Shown: in pieces, positions 34,890-45,084 of the stretch
Layout of the letters: the number at the start of each line of letters is the position of its first letter
Numbering within the stretch: the first letter of the stretch is position 1
Source: Shinella daejeonensis
Lineage (GTDB): Bacteria; Pseudomonadota; Alphaproteobacteria; Rhizobiales; Rhizobiaceae
NCBI RefSeq assembly: GCF_024281235.1
Contig: NZ_JAHWXY010000002.1
Location: 434,001 to 498,000 of the forward strand
Direction of reading: 5' to 3'
DNA length: 64,000 nt
Program-made: the position numbers and the translations under genes
Notes under the pieces: model-generated
What the model was told of the DNA's origin: nothing
The model's database searches: none
The model's input: only the letters and a program-made list of their open reading frames with translations

Positions 34890-35627
34890 TCAGCGCTTGC
34901 GCCGCCACAGGTAGGCGCCGCTGACGGCGACCAGCGCAAGCGCCAGCCCGTACCAGGTTACCGCATATTGCAAGTGGTTGTTCGGCAGGTCGAGCGGTGT
35001 CACCCCGCCGATCGGCAATCCTCCGGGATTGGGCGTATCGTCGGCGTCGATAAAAAGCGGCACGAGTCGGCCGGCGTCGATACCGGTGCTCAGCGCCATT
35101 GCATCGAGGTCCTTCCAGTAGAAGATGTTCTTCGCCAGATCATTATCGGGAACCAGCGAGGACGGCTTTTCGGCAAGGCGCGCGCGGGCCAGGCCGACGA
35201 CCGTGCGTTCCCCCGCAAGCCGCCCCTCCTCCCGCGTTTCCGGTTCCTTCCTGTCGAAAGGCACAAAGCCGCGGTTGACGAAAAGATGGCGGCCATCCGC
35301 AAGCTGCAAGGGCGTATAGATATTGTAGCCCGACCTGCCTTGCCAGGTTGCGAAGAAATGCCGTTCGCGATCGTTCTCGAAAACGCCTTCGACCCGCAGC
35401 GGCCGATACTCGATATCCTCGCCCCTGGCCGCCATGGCCTCGATCTCGCCCAGCGTTGCCGGCGGCATGGCGCGGCGCTCGGTCATCTGGACAAGCAGCG
35501 CCTCCTTCCAGTGAAGCCGCTTCACCTGCCATGTGCCGAGCGAAAGGAGGAGGACCAGAGCGACGAGAAGCGCCGCGCCCGCCACGAGCGCCCTGCCCCG
35601 GCGCGGCGGTCGTGCCGCCTCAGCCAC
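34890..35627 (-). CDS. surf1: SURF1 family cytochrome oxidase assembly protein
   Basis: A 245-residue protein with one helix at each end (residues ~12-33 and ~218-238), the usual Shy1/SURF1 layout. [20 protein letters not shown] and [11 protein letters not shown] are conserved, as is [14 protein letters not shown]. It helps assemble the heme a-containing subunit I of aa3 oxidase. A GTG start at 35627 overlaps the DUF983 stop by 8 bp. It closes the oxidase gene group on this strand. Confidence 0.93.
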   Translation of the reverse strand: MAEAARPPRRGRALVAGAALLVALVLLLSLGTWQVKRLHWKEALLVQMTERRAMPPATLGEIEAMAARGEDIEYRPLRVEGVFENDRERHFFATWQGRSGYNIYTPLQLADGRHLFVNRGFVPFDRKEPETREEGRLAGERTVVGLARARLAEKPSSLVPDNDLAKNIFYWKDLDAMALSTGIDAGRLVPLFIDADDTPNPGGLPIGGVTPLDLPNNHLQYAVTWYGLALALVAVSGAYLWRRKR

Positions 35628-36003
35628 GGTCGATCTCGCCCGGCCGGGCCTTGTTGCGATACTGGAGCGTGATCAGGATACCCTTGAGGACCCGCGTCAG
35701 GGCAAGACCGAGCACCACCGTCAGCGGAACCCAGAGCAAGACATGCACCCAGAGCGGCGGATCGATATTGACCTGCATCCACAGCGTCAGCCCGACAACG
35801 ATGAAGCCGAGGATCAGCAATACGAAAACCACGGGTCCGTCACCCGAATCGGCGAAGGAATAATCGAGCCCGCAGTTCGAACAGGCCGGCCGCAGCTTCA
35901 GGAGGCCGTCGAACAGCTTCCCCTGACCGCAGCGCGGGCAGCAGCCACGTGCTCCGGCGCCGAAGGGCTCGACAGGCGGATAGAGCGCCTCGTCTTCATG
36001 CAT
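35620..36003 (-). CDS. DUF983 zinc-ribbon membrane protein
   Basis: A 127-residue protein with two CxxC pairs near the N-terminus (CCPRCGQGKLF and CSNCGLDY) that could bind zinc, followed by two membrane helices (~58-78 and ~84-106). It is often found between ctaE and surf1 in alphaproteobacteria and is thought to act in oxidase biogenesis, though its function is unproven. It overlaps surf1 by 8 bp. A terminator-like hairpin lies between it and ctaE. Confidence 0.9.
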   Translation of the reverse strand: MHEDEALYPPVEPFGAGARGCCPRCGQGKLFDGLLKLRPACSNCGLDYSFADSGDGPVVFVLLILGFIVVGLTLWMQVNIDPPLWVHVLLWVPLTVVLGLALTRVLKGILITLQYRNKARPGEIDRG

Positions 36004-36173
36004 GATTCCGATCCGATCGTTCCTGTGCCGTTTCGCGCGCTGTTCGTACCGTGGCGATATCCTATCGCCAATCGCAGGATCGGGCAGGAGCCAGGGACGA
36101 ACCTGTCATCCCTATACCCGCCCGCCCGTTGACCGTCCAACCAAAAGCCGGGCATCCGTCTCGCCCGCAATGC

Positions 36174-36196
36174 AAACGGCCGCATCGCTGCGGCCG
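36174..36196 (-). terminator. Intrinsic terminator candidate after ctaE
   Basis: On the minus strand an 8-bp perfect stem CGGCCGCA/TGCGGCCG with a GCGA loop (36177-36196) is followed by TTT, 24 bases after the ctaE stop. It may end or attenuate the oxidase transcript before DUF983 and surf1. Confidence 0.6.
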
Positions 36197-36220
36197 CTCG
36201 AAACTCGTTTTGCTGCCCGA

Positions 36221-37096
36221 TCAGCCGTGTACGGGTGCGCCCCAGCCGCCCCAGACATAGATCGCGAAGAACAGGAAAAGCCAGACGACGTCGACGAAAT
36301 GCCAATACCAGGCGGCCGCCTCGAAACCGAAATGCTGCTTGGGCGTGAAATCGCCCCGCATCGCGCGAATGAGGCAGACGAACAGGAAGATCGTCCCGAT
36401 CAATACGTGGAAACCATGGAAGCCGGTCGCCATGAAGAAGGTCGCGCCGTAGATGGAGTCCTTGAACGCGAAAGGTGCATAGGCATATTCATAGGCCTGC
36501 ACGAAGGAGAACAGCACGCCGAGAGCAACGGTGAGCGCCAGACCGTTGACGAGGCCCTTGCGGTCATTGTGCAGCAACGCGTGATGAGCCCAGGTGACGC
36601 AAGTCCCGGAAAGCAGCAGGATAACCGTGTTGTAGAGCGGCAGATGCCAGGGATCGAGAACCTCGATGCCCTTCGGCGGCCAGACACCACCGGTGTGTTC
36701 GAGGCGGGCAGCCTGGATGGCTTCGCCCGGAAAGAGGCTGGCGTCGAAGAAAACCCAGAACCAGGCGACGAAGAACATCGCTTCAGACGCGATGAACATG
36801 ATCATGCCATAGCGCAGGTGCAGCGAGACAACCCTGGTGTGATGCCCCTCGTGGGCTTCCTTGACCGTATCCGCCCACCAGCCGTACATGGTGTAGAGAA
36901 CGATCAGCACGCCGATGTAGAACATCCACGGCGTGGCCATGTCGATGCCGAACAGGGTGAAGGCGTTGCCGGACAGATAACGCATATAAGCGATGCCGCC
37001 GAAAGCCATAACGAAAGCCCCGATCGAGGCGATCAACGGCCACGGGCTCGGATCGATGATATGGTAATCGTGATTTTTCTTGTGCGCGTCGGCCAT
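36221..37096 (-). CDS. ctaE: Cytochrome c oxidase subunit III
   Basis: A 291-residue membrane protein with seven helices, the third core subunit of aa3 oxidase. [13 protein letters not shown] at the start, [19 protein letters not shown] and the closing [11 protein letters not shown] are diagnostic. The ATG at 37096 was chosen over an upstream frame since alphaproteobacterial subunit III opens MADAHxKNHDYH. It is preceded by ctaG, about 60 bp upstream. Confidence 0.95.
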   Translation of the reverse strand: MADAHKKNHDYHIIDPSPWPLIASIGAFVMAFGGIAYMRYLSGNAFTLFGIDMATPWMFYIGVLIVLYTMYGWWADTVKEAHEGHHTRVVSLHLRYGMIMFIASEAMFFVAWFWVFFDASLFPGEAIQAARLEHTGGVWPPKGIEVLDPWHLPLYNTVILLLSGTCVTWAHHALLHNDRKGLVNGLALTVALGVLFSFVQAYEYAYAPFAFKDSIYGATFFMATGFHGFHVLIGTIFLFVCLIRAMRGDFTPKQHFGFEAAAWYWHFVDVVWLFLFFAIYVWGGWGAPVHG

Positions 37097-37154
37097 TTCA
37101 TAATCCCCGAATGTATCGCGTTGCGCTTCCGACATAGTCGGAAACGACTCTTTT

Positions 37155-37760
37155 TCAAAGCTGCTTCGCGTCCCCGTCCGTCTCATCCCCGACGGAGGCC
37201 ACCGGCTTCGACGGAGTGTGCGAATAGAAGGTGTAGGAAAGCGTGATCGTATGGATGCCCCGCGTCTCCACCGGATCGACGATATCCGGGTCGACGAAGA
37301 AGACGACGGGCATTTCCATTTCCTCCCCGGGCTCCAGCGTCGTCTCCGTAAAGCAGAAGCACTGGACCTTGTTGAAATAAGCGCCCGCCGACTGCGGCGT
37401 GACATTGTAGGTCGCCTGGCCGGTGGTTGCGACGGTGGCGAGATTGCGGGCCATGTAAAGCACCTGCACCGTCTCTCCGATCTTCACCTCGATCTCACGC
37501 TGCACCGGCGTGAAAGTCCAGGGAAGGCCCGGGGCGACATTCGCATCGAAGCGGATCTTGATCGTCTTGTCGAGAACCCGATCGGACATCTGCTCGACCC
37601 GCTGGACCGTACCATTGTAGCCGGTGACCTGACAGAACATCCGGTAAAGCGGCACGGCGGCATAGGACATGCCGATCATCCCGAGGACGAAGGCGCAACA
37701 GATCGTGACGACCGTCCGGTTACCGCCGCTGCGCTTGGTGTCTTCGCTCTTTTCGGTCAT
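37155..37760 (-). CDS. ctaG: Cytochrome c oxidase assembly protein CtaG/Cox11
   Basis: A 201-residue protein with one N-terminal helix (about 18-40) and a periplasmic copper-binding domain. It delivers copper to CuB of subunit I. The copper-ligand motif CFCF (KVQCFCFTE, near residue 133) is intact, as is [13 protein letters not shown] just after the helix. It follows coxF by 3 bp. Confidence 0.95.
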   Translation of the reverse strand: MTEKSEDTKRSGGNRTVVTICCAFVLGMIGMSYAAVPLYRMFCQVTGYNGTVQRVEQMSDRVLDKTIKIRFDANVAPGLPWTFTPVQREIEVKIGETVQVLYMARNLATVATTGQATYNVTPQSAGAYFNKVQCFCFTETTLEPGEEMEMPVVFFVDPDIVDPVETRGIHTITLSYTFYSHTPSKPVASVGDETDGDAKQL

Positions 37761-37763
37761 CGT

Positions 37764-37904
37764 TCAGCCCGCCGCGCCGCCGGCGAATTTCACCAGCGTA
37801 ATGATATAGAAAAGGACAACGAGGCCGACGAGAACGCCGGCGAGCGCAAGGTTGCGGCCGCGACGCGCCTTCTTCTGGCCTTCGGTAAGACGAACGGTTT
37901 CCAT
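37764..37904 (-). CDS. coxF: CoxF-like small membrane protein
   Basis: A 46-residue protein with a basic N-terminus ([11 protein letters not shown]) and one helix (about 19-39). Such a small gene sits between ctaB and ctaG in many rhizobial oxidase operons. Start and stop overlap with ctaB is TGATG (37902-37906), so it is likely translated by termination-reinitiation. Its exact role in oxidase assembly is unknown. Confidence 0.82.
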   Translation of the reverse strand: METVRLTEGQKKARRGRNLALAGVLVGLVVLFYIITLVKFAGGAAG

Positions 37905-38848
37905 CACGCCACCCATCCGAACGATGCGACGAGATGATCCAGCATCAGCGCCGAGAAGATCGCAAAGAGATAAACGATCGAGAAGGCGAAGAGCTTCTTG
38001 GCCGGGACCATCGCACGGTCGCCATCCGGCATGCGGAACACGCCGACGGCATACCAGACGAAACCTGCGCCGAGCACGGCGGCGATCACGCCGTAGCCGG
38101 TGCTGGCGAACCCGAGGAACGTCGGAACCACGGCGATGATCGCCGTCAGGACGGCATAGACGAGGATCTGGACCTTCGTGGTCGCCTCGCCGCTGACGTT
38201 CGGCAGCATCGGCACGCCGACCGCCTCGTAATCGCGCATCTTGAAGAGCGCCAGCGCCCAGAAATGCGGCGGCGTCCACAAGAAGGTGATGAGGAAGAGA
38301 ACGACGCTCTCGATCGAGACGCCGCCGGTGACACAGGCCCAGCCGATCATCGGCGGGAAAGCGCCGGCGGCGCCGCCGATCACGATATTCTGCGGCGTCG
38401 AGCGCTTCAGCCAGATCGTGTAGACGACGGCGTAGAAGAAGATCGTGAAAGCCAGCAGGGCGGCGGAAACCCAATTGACCGCAAGGCCCAGAATGACCAC
38501 CGAGAAAGCCGAGAGCGTGAGGCCGAAGGCCAGCGCTTCCCGCGGCTGGATGCGGCCCGCGGGAACCGGCCGCCGGGCGGTGCGCGACATGATTGCGTCG
38601 ATATCCGCGTCGTACCACATGTTGAGGGCACCGGACGCGCCGGCGCCCACGGCGATACAGAGGATCGCGATGAGCCCGATCGCCGGATTGATCGTGCCGG
38701 GCGCGACCACCAGCCCCGCGAAGGCGGTGAAGACCACCAGCGACATGACGCGCGGCTTCAGCAGCGCGAAGAAATCACGCGCACCGGCTTCGGAGAGATA
38801 GACCTCGCCCGTACCGTTGGCCGCTTCGTGATGCTCGATGACTGCCAT
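37904..38848 (-). CDS. ctaB: Protoheme IX farnesyltransferase
   Basis: A 314-residue UbiA-family membrane enzyme with about nine helices that converts heme b to heme o for aa3 oxidase. The prenyl-diphosphate motif [20 protein letters not shown] and the second Asp-rich region ([14 protein letters not shown]) are intact. The gene lies 96 bp after ctaD. Strong family match. Confidence 0.95.
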   Translation of the reverse strand: MAVIEHHEAANGTGEVYLSEAGARDFFALLKPRVMSLVVFTAFAGLVVAPGTINPAIGLIAILCIAVGAGASGALNMWYDADIDAIMSRTARRPVPAGRIQPREALAFGLTLSAFSVVILGLAVNWVSAALLAFTIFFYAVVYTIWLKRSTPQNIVIGGAAGAFPPMIGWACVTGGVSIESVVLFLITFLWTPPHFWALALFKMRDYEAVGVPMLPNVSGEATTKVQILVYAVLTAIIAVVPTFLGFASTGYGVIAAVLGAGFVWYAVGVFRMPDGDRAMVPAKKLFAFSIVYLFAIFSALMLDHLVASFGWVA

Positions 38849-38944
38849 GTCCTTACCGTCTTCTCCTGGAAATCAGCCGGTTCATCCGGCCTGTCTTGCG
38901 GATGGGGCCGCCGTTACCGGCAGCCCCGCCCGCATATCGTCGAG

Positions 38945-40603
38945 CTACTTGATCTTCGGAAGCTGTTCCCACTGGTGGAACGGCGGCGGCGAGGAAAGCT
39001 GCCATTCCAGCGTGTTTGCACCCTCGCCCCACGGATTGTCGCCCGCAACGCGCTTCTTGGCGAAGGCGTCGAACACACCGTAGAGGAAGATCAGGACGCC
39101 GAAGGCCGAGACATAGGATCCATAGGAAGACACCAGGTTCCAGCCGGCGAAGGCGTCCGGATAGTCGATGTAGCGGCGCGGCATGCCGGCGAGACCGAGG
39201 AAGTGCTGCGGGAAGAAGACCAGGTTGACCCCGATGAACATGACCCAGAAGTGCAGCTTGCCGACGAACTCGGAATACATGTAGCCGGTCATCTTCGGGA
39301 ACCAGTAGTACCAGGCCGCGAAGATCGCGAAGACGGCGCCGAGCGACAGAACGTAGTGGAAGTGGGCCACCACGTAATAGGTGTCATGCATGGCGCGGTC
39401 GAGGCCGGCGTTGGCGAGCTGGACGCCGGTGACGCCGCCGATGGTGAAGAGCAGCACGAAGCCCATCGCCCAGAGCATCGGCGTGGCGAAGCGGATCGAG
39501 CCGCCCCACATCGTCGCGATCCACGAGAACACCTTGATGCCCGTCGGAACCGCGATGACCATCGTGGCGAAGACGAAGTAACGCTGCGTGTTGAGCGACA
39601 GGCCGACGGTATACATGTGGTGCGCCCACACGATGAAGCCGACGGCGCCGATCGCCACCATGGCGTAGGCCATGCCGAGGTAGCCGAAGATCGGCTTACG
39701 CGCGAAGGTCGAGATGATGTGGCTGACGATGCCGAAGCCGGGCAGGATCAGGATGTAGACTTCCGGATGCCCGAAGAACCAGAACAGGTGCTGGTAGAGG
39801 ATCGGATCGCCGCCGCCTTCGGGCGCGAAGAAGGCCGTGCCGAAGTTGCGGTCGGTCAGAAGCATCGTGATGCCGCCTGCCAGGACCGGCAGCGACAGCA
39901 GGAGCAGGAATGCGGTGATCAGCACCGACCAGGCAAACAGCGGCATCTTGTGCATGGTCATGCCGGGCGCGCGCATGTTGAAGATCGTGGTGATGAAGTT
40001 GATCGCCCCGAGGATCGACGACGCGCCGGCGATATGGATGCCGAGGATCGCGAAATCCATGGCCGGGCCGGGCTGGCCGGAGGTCGAGAACGGCGGATAG
40101 AGCGTCCAGCCGCCGCCCGCCCCATAGGCGCCCGCCGGCCCTTCGACGAACATCGAGATCAGCACCAGCACGAAGGCCGGAACGATCAGCCAGAAGGAGA
40201 TGTTGTTCATGCGCGGGAACGCCATGTCCGGCGCGCCGATCATCAACGGGATCATCCAGTTGGCAAAGCCGCCGATCAGCGCCGGCATGACCATGAAGAA
40301 GATCATGATGAGCGCATGCGCGGTGGTGAAGACGTTGAACATCTGCTTGCCGCCATCGATGGCGGCATCACCTTCGAAGCCGTAGACCATATGGGCCAGA
40401 CCGTGGAAGATCTGGATGCCCGGCTCCTGCAGCTCCATGCGCATGACGACCGACAGGGTTCCCCCGATGAGGCCCGCGATGATCGCGAAAATCAGATAGA
40501 GCGTGCCGATGTCCTTGTGGTTGGTCGACAGGAACCAACGCTGGAAGAAGCTGAGCGGCTTGTGTTCTTGGTGATCGCCGTGTGCGGCGGTTGTTCCGGC
40601 CAT
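38945..40603 (-). CDS. ctaD: Cytochrome c oxidase subunit I (aa3 type)
   Basis: A 552-residue heme-copper oxidase with twelve helices. [15 protein letters not shown] opens the helix bundle, and [17 protein letters not shown] holds the CuB histidine and the cross-linked tyrosine. [17 protein letters not shown] near the C-terminal end holds the heme a3 and heme a histidines. The ATG at 40603 has AGGAG upstream. It follows ctaC by 19 bp, so ctaC-ctaD are co-transcribed. Confidence 0.97.
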   Translation of the reverse strand: MAGTTAAHGDHQEHKPLSFFQRWFLSTNHKDIGTLYLIFAIIAGLIGGTLSVVMRMELQEPGIQIFHGLAHMVYGFEGDAAIDGGKQMFNVFTTAHALIMIFFMVMPALIGGFANWMIPLMIGAPDMAFPRMNNISFWLIVPAFVLVLISMFVEGPAGAYGAGGGWTLYPPFSTSGQPGPAMDFAILGIHIAGASSILGAINFITTIFNMRAPGMTMHKMPLFAWSVLITAFLLLLSLPVLAGGITMLLTDRNFGTAFFAPEGGGDPILYQHLFWFFGHPEVYILILPGFGIVSHIISTFARKPIFGYLGMAYAMVAIGAVGFIVWAHHMYTVGLSLNTQRYFVFATMVIAVPTGIKVFSWIATMWGGSIRFATPMLWAMGFVLLFTIGGVTGVQLANAGLDRAMHDTYYVVAHFHYVLSLGAVFAIFAAWYYWFPKMTGYMYSEFVGKLHFWVMFIGVNLVFFPQHFLGLAGMPRRYIDYPDAFAGWNLVSSYGSYVSAFGVLIFLYGVFDAFAKKRVAGDNPWGEGANTLEWQLSSPPPFHQWEQLPKIK

Positions 40604-40622
40604 GGATCTGACTCCTATGTAT

Positions 40623-41507
40623 TTACTGCGCGGCGGTCTGCGCGACGGCGACGGACTTCTCCGCACCATCCACAGACGCCATCAGGGCCTTGTTTGCCTC
40701 ATCGACATTTGTCGCCGCGGCAGCGAGCCAGGTATCGAACGCATCCTGCGAGACGACGCGGATGGCGATTGGCATATACGCGTGATCCTTGCCGCACAGC
40801 TCGGAACACTGCCCGTAGAAGAGACCTTCGCGATCGGCCTTGAACCAGGTTTCGTTCATCCGGCCCGGAACCGCGTCGATCTTGACGCCGAAGGAGGGCA
40901 TCGCGAAGGCGTGGATCACGTCGCCGGCCGTTACGAGAAGGCGGACATGCTTGCCGACGGGCACCACGACCTCGTTGTCGACGGCGAGAAGGCGCGGATA
41001 GACGGCCCTGTCTTCCTTGCCTGCGGCGGCGCGGTCGGCGTCCTGAAGGAGAAGACTGTCGAAGGAGACCGGATCTTCGCCTTCCTGATATTCATAGCCC
41101 CAATACCACTGGTAGCCGGTCGCCTTGATCGTCAGCTCCGGCTCCTCGGTCGGCGCCAGCTGGCGGGTCAGCAGCTGGAAGGAAGGAATGGCGAGAAAGA
41201 GGAGAGCGATGACCGGGCCGAGCGTCCAGATGACTTCGATCGCCGTGTTGTGGCTGGTGCGGGACGGGACGGGATTCGCGCTTTCCCGGAACCGCACGAT
41301 GACGACGGCGAGAAGGACCAGCACGAGCAGCGTCACCGGAACGATGAACCAGAGCGTATACTGCTCGAACCAGCGGATTTCCTCCATGATCGAAGTGGCC
41401 GCAGGCTGAAGCCCCTTCTGCCAGTCGAACGGCTGATCGGCGAAGGCGCTTTGAGCAAGAAGCAGACTGCCGAGTGCGGTCAAGCCTGCGATGGCTTTGT
41501 TTTTCAC
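40623..41507 (-). CDS. ctaC: Cytochrome c oxidase subunit II
   Basis: A 294-residue protein with a signal peptide (about 1-23), two helices and a periplasmic CuA domain. The CuA ligands are in [15 protein letters not shown], with the upstream His in [12 protein letters not shown], and YQWYWGYEY forms the electron entry. A GTG start at 41507 was chosen with GGGGAGA six bases upstream; the longer frame begins inside the promoter zone. It is the first gene of the oxidase operon and has an FNR-like box right upstream. Confidence 0.95.
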   Translation of the reverse strand: MKNKAIAGLTALGSLLLAQSAFADQPFDWQKGLQPAATSIMEEIRWFEQYTLWFIVPVTLLVLVLLAVVIVRFRESANPVPSRTSHNTAIEVIWTLGPVIALLFLAIPSFQLLTRQLAPTEEPELTIKATGYQWYWGYEYQEGEDPVSFDSLLLQDADRAAAGKEDRAVYPRLLAVDNEVVVPVGKHVRLLVTAGDVIHAFAMPSFGVKIDAVPGRMNETWFKADREGLFYGQCSELCGKDHAYMPIAIRVVSQDAFDTWLAAAATNVDEANKALMASVDGAEKSVAVAQTAAQ

Positions 41508-41528
41508 AACATGTCTCCCCAAGGGTGT

Positions 41529-41542
41529 TTGATCGGGATCAA
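41529..41542 (-). promoter_or_regulatory. FNR/FixK-like box upstream of ctaC
   Basis: TTGAT-CGGG-ATCAA is a perfect match to the TTGAT-N4-ATCAA consensus of oxygen-responsive Crp/Fnr regulators. Its centre lies 28 bases before the ctaC start codon, thus probably in or below the core promoter, a position that suits repression of the high-oxygen aa3 oxidase under low oxygen (inference). Confidence 0.75.
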
Positions 41543-41627
41543 ACAAGGCGTGCAGAATCCCTGCTATACTGAGTGCTTAAAACCATAGTTTCATGTTTGC
41601 CGCAACCGCCATGGGGGAATGGTCATG

Positions 41628-41655
41628 CGGCATTTTTGCGTAAACGCAAATGCCG
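41628..41655. promoter_or_regulatory. Bulged stem-loop in the ctaC-ialB gap
   Basis: CGGCATTTTTGCG and CGCAAATGCCG pair over 11 bp with a 2-base T bulge and a TAAA loop. It may be an operator for a dimeric regulator or a transcript hairpin. Confidence 0.4.
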
Positions 41656-41898
41656 GGGCCTCTCCCGCCCGTTTCCTTCGATATTTCCTTATAGCATGAT
41701 CGCTTGGCGGCGGGCGAGCCCTCTTGCCCCCCCGTGCCGGAAACGCCCGGCCCGTCATCAGGAAGCCCGCTTTTGCCATTAGCCGGCGCCGTCACCCGAT
41801 TTCGGCGGCCAATCGACCGGAAAACGGTCGGCAGGGCTTTTCATTTCGTCGCCGGCTATTCAAAGATAGCCCGACTGATTCGAGATACCGAGGTTTTC

Positions 41899-42429
41899 AT
41901 GGGTTTCGCTCCCCTTTCCAGGCTGGCCCGCGTGGTTTTCAGCCTTTCGGTCATGGCGCTCGGCGCGACCGTCCTGCCATCTGTCCTGGCGGCGCAGCAA
42001 CCCGGCACGGTCAAGGCGAATTACGGCGCATGGTCCATCGTCTGCGACCAGCCTGCCGGCGCTTCCGGCGAACAATGCGCGCTCATGCAGAATGTGATCG
42101 CCGAGGACCGGCCCGAGCTTGGCCTTTCGGTCGTGGTGCTCAAGACCGCCGACCGCCAGGCGAAGATCCTGCGCGTGCTCGCACCGCTCGGCGTGCTTCT
42201 GCCGAACGGCCTCGGCCTCAATGTCGACGGCAAGGATATCGGCCGCGCCTATTTCGTGCGCTGCTTCGCCGACGGCTGCTACGCGGAGGTCGTTCTGGAG
42301 GACGAACTGCTGAAAACCTTCCGCTCCGGCGCGACGGCCACCTTCATCGTCTTCCAGTCGCCCGAGGAGGGAATCGGCATTCCTGTCGACCTGAAAGGCT
42401 TCGGCGAGGGCTACGACGCGCTGCCCTGA
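41899..42429 (+). CDS. ialB: Invasion-associated locus B (IalB) family protein
   Basis: A 176-residue secreted protein with a signal peptide (about 1-32, ending LAA) and the IalB domain: ANYGAWSIVCDQP, CALMQ, LPNGLGLNVDGKD and CFADGCYAEVVLED with its cysteine pair. The family was named in Bartonella, but many free-living relatives carry it with no known invasion role; it is a periplasmic or surface-linked beta-rich protein. The start at 41899 has GAGG nine bases upstream, and the longer frame was rejected because it hides the signal peptide. Confidence 0.88.
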   Translation: MGFAPLSRLARVVFSLSVMALGATVLPSVLAAQQPGTVKANYGAWSIVCDQPAGASGEQCALMQNVIAEDRPELGLSVVVLKTADRQAKILRVLAPLGVLLPNGLGLNVDGKDIGRAYFVRCFADGCYAEVVLEDELLKTFRSGATATFIVFQSPEEGIGIPVDLKGFGEGYDALP

Positions 42430-42504
42430 GATGCTGCGGCGGGGTTGCCGACGGACACTCCGCCCCTTACATGGTCCGCGACCCCAAAAGCCGCGGAGCA
42501 TCCC

Positions 42505-43920
42505 ATGAACACCGACCTTCTTTCCCTTTTCGACGCTGACGAAGCAGCGGTGCAGGCGGTATTGCGCGGTTCGCTCAAGGGCGCCGACGACGGGGAACTC
42601 TTCCTCGAACATGCGCAGGCGGAATCGCTTTCCTTCGACAACGGCCGCCTCAAGGGCGGCAGTTTCAACACCGATCAGGGCTTCGGCCTTCGCGCCGTGG
42701 CCGGCGAGGCGGTGGGCTATGCCCATTCGGGCGAGATGACGCTGTCGGCGCTGAAGCGGGCGGCCGATGCGGCGGGGACCGTTACGCGCGGACATTCGGG
42801 CGACTATGCCGCCGCGCCGCAGGGCACCAACCGCCAGCTTTACAGTCCCGACAATCCGATCGGCTCCCCGAGCTTCGAGCAGAAGGTGGCGCTCCTGACG
42901 GAGATCGACGCCTATCTGCGCGCCAGGGATCCGAATGTGCGGCAGGTGACGGCATCGCTTGCGGCAAGCTGGCAGGTCGTCAACATCCTGCGCGCCGACG
43001 GCCAGCGCGTCAGCGACGTGCGCCCGATGACGCGCCTCAATATCTCCGTCGTCGTCGGCAAGGGCGACCGCCAGGAGAGCGGCGGCTACGGCACCGGCGG
43101 TCGCATGAGCTTCGACGCCTTCCTCACGCAGGACGCCTGGAGAAACGGCGCCGACGAGGCGCTGCGGCAGGCTCTCGTCAATCTCGAGGCGGTGGAAGCG
43201 CCGGCGGGCACGATGGATGTGGTGCTCGGCTCCGGCTGGCCCGGCGTGATGCTGCACGAGGCCGTCGGCCACGGGCTGGAGGGCGATTTCAATCGCAAGA
43301 AGACCTCCGCATTCGCCGGCCTGATGGGCGAACAGATTGCCGCAAAGGGCGTGACGGTCGTCGACGACGGCACCATCGACAACCGTCGCGGCTCGATCAC
43401 CATCGACGACGAGGGAACGCCTTCGGCCTGCAACGTGCTGATCGAGGACGGCAAGCTGGTCGGCTACATGCAGGACCGGCAGAACGCGCGCCTGATGAAC
43501 ATGCGCGCGACCGGCAACGGCCGCCGGCAGGGTTATGCCTATCGCCCGATGCCGCGCATGACCAATACCTACATGCTGTCCGGTGACCGGACGCCCGAGG
43601 AGATCATCTCTTCGGTGAAAAAGGGCATCTACGCCGTCTCCTTCGGCGGCGGTCAGGTCGACATCACTTCGGGCAAGTTCGTCTTCGGCTGCACGGAGGC
43701 CTATCTCATAGAGAACGGAAAGGTGACCGCGCCCGTCAAGGGCGCCATGCTGATCGGCAACGGCCCCGACGCCATGAAGCGGGTCTCGATGATTGGCAAC
43801 GATTCCCGGCTCGACACCGGCATCGGCAATTGCGGCAAGGCGGGACAATGGGTTCCCGTCGGCGTCGGCCAGCCGCATCTGCGCATGGACCAGATCACCG
43901 TCGGCGGCACGAAAACCTGA
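42505..43920 (+). CDS. tldD: Metalloprotease TldD
   Basis: A 471-residue subunit of the TldD/TldE (PmbA) protease that trims peptides such as microcins and antitoxins. The zinc motif HExxxH is intact at 251-256 (LHEAVGHGLEGD), and the C-terminal metal cysteine lies in GKFVFGCTEAYLIENG. The partner TldE is not in the window. Start with GGAG upstream; length is normal for the family. Confidence 0.95.
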   Translation: MNTDLLSLFDADEAAVQAVLRGSLKGADDGELFLEHAQAESLSFDNGRLKGGSFNTDQGFGLRAVAGEAVGYAHSGEMTLSALKRAADAAGTVTRGHSGDYAAAPQGTNRQLYSPDNPIGSPSFEQKVALLTEIDAYLRARDPNVRQVTASLAASWQVVNILRADGQRVSDVRPMTRLNISVVVGKGDRQESGGYGTGGRMSFDAFLTQDAWRNGADEALRQALVNLEAVEAPAGTMDVVLGSGWPGVMLHEAVGHGLEGDFNRKKTSAFAGLMGEQIAAKGVTVVDDGTIDNRRGSITIDDEGTPSACNVLIEDGKLVGYMQDRQNARLMNMRATGNGRRQGYAYRPMPRMTNTYMLSGDRTPEEIISSVKKGIYAVSFGGGQVDITSGKFVFGCTEAYLIENGKVTAPVKGAMLIGNGPDAMKRVSMIGNDSRLDTGIGNCGKAGQWVPVGVGQPHLRMDQITVGGTKT

Positions 43921-43945
43921 CGTTCGCAGGACCGCCGCCGCCCGT

Positions 43946-43966
43946 CCGGCCCCGTTAACGGGCCGG
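43946..43966 (+). terminator. Hairpin after tldD
   Basis: CCGGCCCCGTT/AACGGGCCGG forms a ~10-bp stem with one extra C, 26 bases after the tldD stop. There is no T-run, so it is a weak terminator candidate. Confidence 0.35.
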
Positions 43967-44019
43967 ATACCCGCAACTGCGATAAGGCGGCTTGGAAAAA
44001 CGGAGAAAAGACGACCGTC

Positions 44020-45084
44020 ATGCCAATCCGCAAGGCCATGCAGCAGGGGCTGAAACGCGCCGTGATCACCGGCGGGCTCGAAGCGGCGCGACTGGTCGAG
44101 CGGGCCGGCCTCATGACCGCGGCGCGCGGCATGGGCGCGATTTTCACGCTGCACCATGTCCGCCCCCGCACATCGCAGGCCTTCGACCCAAACGCGCATC
44201 TGGAGATCACGCCGGAATTCCTCGACGCGGCGATCGGCCAGCTCGCCGAGGCGGGCTATCGTTTCGTTCCGCTTGCGGAAATGCCGGCGCATATCGCCAT
44301 CGCGCGCGCCGGCGAACGTTTCGCAGCCTTCACCCTCGACGACGGCTATCGCAACAACGCGATCCATGCGCAGCCCGTCTTTACCCGACGAAAAGTCCCT
44401 TTCACGGTTTTCGCGACAAAGGACTTCTCACAGGGAACCCGGAGCATCTGGTGGGAAACGCTGGCGGCGCTCCTGCGGACCGCGCCCGTCCTCGATTTCG
44501 ATTTCGGCGACGGGCCGGTGAGGCTGCCGCTTGCCACGAACCTCCAGAAACAGGCGGCCTTTGCCCGCCTTGCCGCCTTCGTTCTTTCAGGCGAGGACGA
44601 GGCGCGCGCGGTCGCGCGGCTCGACGCGGCTGCCTGTCGTCACGGGGTCGACCCCCTCGCGCTGACCGGGCAACTCGTCATGACGGAAACCGAACTGAAG
44701 AGCCTTGCACGCAATCCGCTCGCCGCCATCGGCGGCCACGGCGTCAGCCACCGGTCGCTTGCGCGGCTCGACGACACGCAGGCCCGGCGCGAAATGGCGG
44801 AATCAGCCGAATGGATCGGCCATATCACCGGCCAGCCGCCGGAAAGTTTCGCTTATCCCTATGGCGACCGGGCCGCCGTCTCGTCGCGCGAACTCCGGCT
44901 TGCCCGCGATCTGGGCTACCGCGTCGCCGTCACCACCCGGCCGGGAACGCTTGTGCCGCGCTCCTTCGACGCGCCCGCCGCCCTGCCCCGCATCTCGCTG
45001 AACGGTCTCTACCAGAAGCGCAGATATGTCGCCGCCCTGGCGTCGGGAATCCCGTTCCGGCTTATCTCCGCGACCGACGCTTAA
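44020..45084 (+). CDS. Polysaccharide deacetylase family (NodB-like) protein
   Basis: A 354-residue protein with a NodB-homology domain: [10 protein letters not shown] (metal-binding Asp pair), [14 protein letters not shown] (His motif) and [10 protein letters not shown]. No clear signal peptide is seen, so it may act in the cytoplasm or be tethered by the N-terminal helix region. Such proteins remove acetyl groups from sugar polymers, peptidoglycan or glycan intermediates. It meets pdxH convergently with a 4-bp overlap of stop codons. Confidence 0.85.
   Translation: MPIRKAMQQGLKRAVITGGLEAARLVERAGLMTAARGMGAIFTLHHVRPRTSQAFDPNAHLEITPEFLDAAIGQLAEAGYRFVPLAEMPAHIAIARAGERFAAFTLDDGYRNNAIHAQPVFTRRKVPFTVFATKDFSQGTRSIWWETLAALLRTAPVLDFDFGDGPVRLPLATNLQKQAAFARLAAFVLSGEDEARAVARLDAAACRHGVDPLALTGQLVMTETELKSLARNPLAAIGGHGVSHRSLARLDDTQARREMAESAEWIGHITGQPPESFAYPYGDRAAVSSRELRLARDLGYRVAVTTRPGTLVPRSFDAPAALPRISLNGLYQKRRYVAALASGIPFRLISATDA

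Larger units (their letters stand above)
41508..41898. other. Divergent promoter region between ctaC and ialB
   Basis: This 391-bp gap holds an FNR/FixK-type box (41529-41542) near ctaC and a bulged stem-loop at 41628-41655. A GC-rich stretch without obvious genes leads towards ialB. The plus-strand frame that crosses it from 41704 is an N-terminal read-through of ialB. Confidence 0.6.

Noticed and set aside
37934-40843. 969-codon plus-strand frame over ctaB, ctaD and the end of ctaC
   Set aside because: Antisense to clearly identified oxidase genes; composition rich in R, H, E and D as usual for such shadows.
41860-44367. 835-codon minus-strand frame over ialB and tldD
   Set aside because: Antisense shadow; the plus strand holds intact IalB and TldD motifs.
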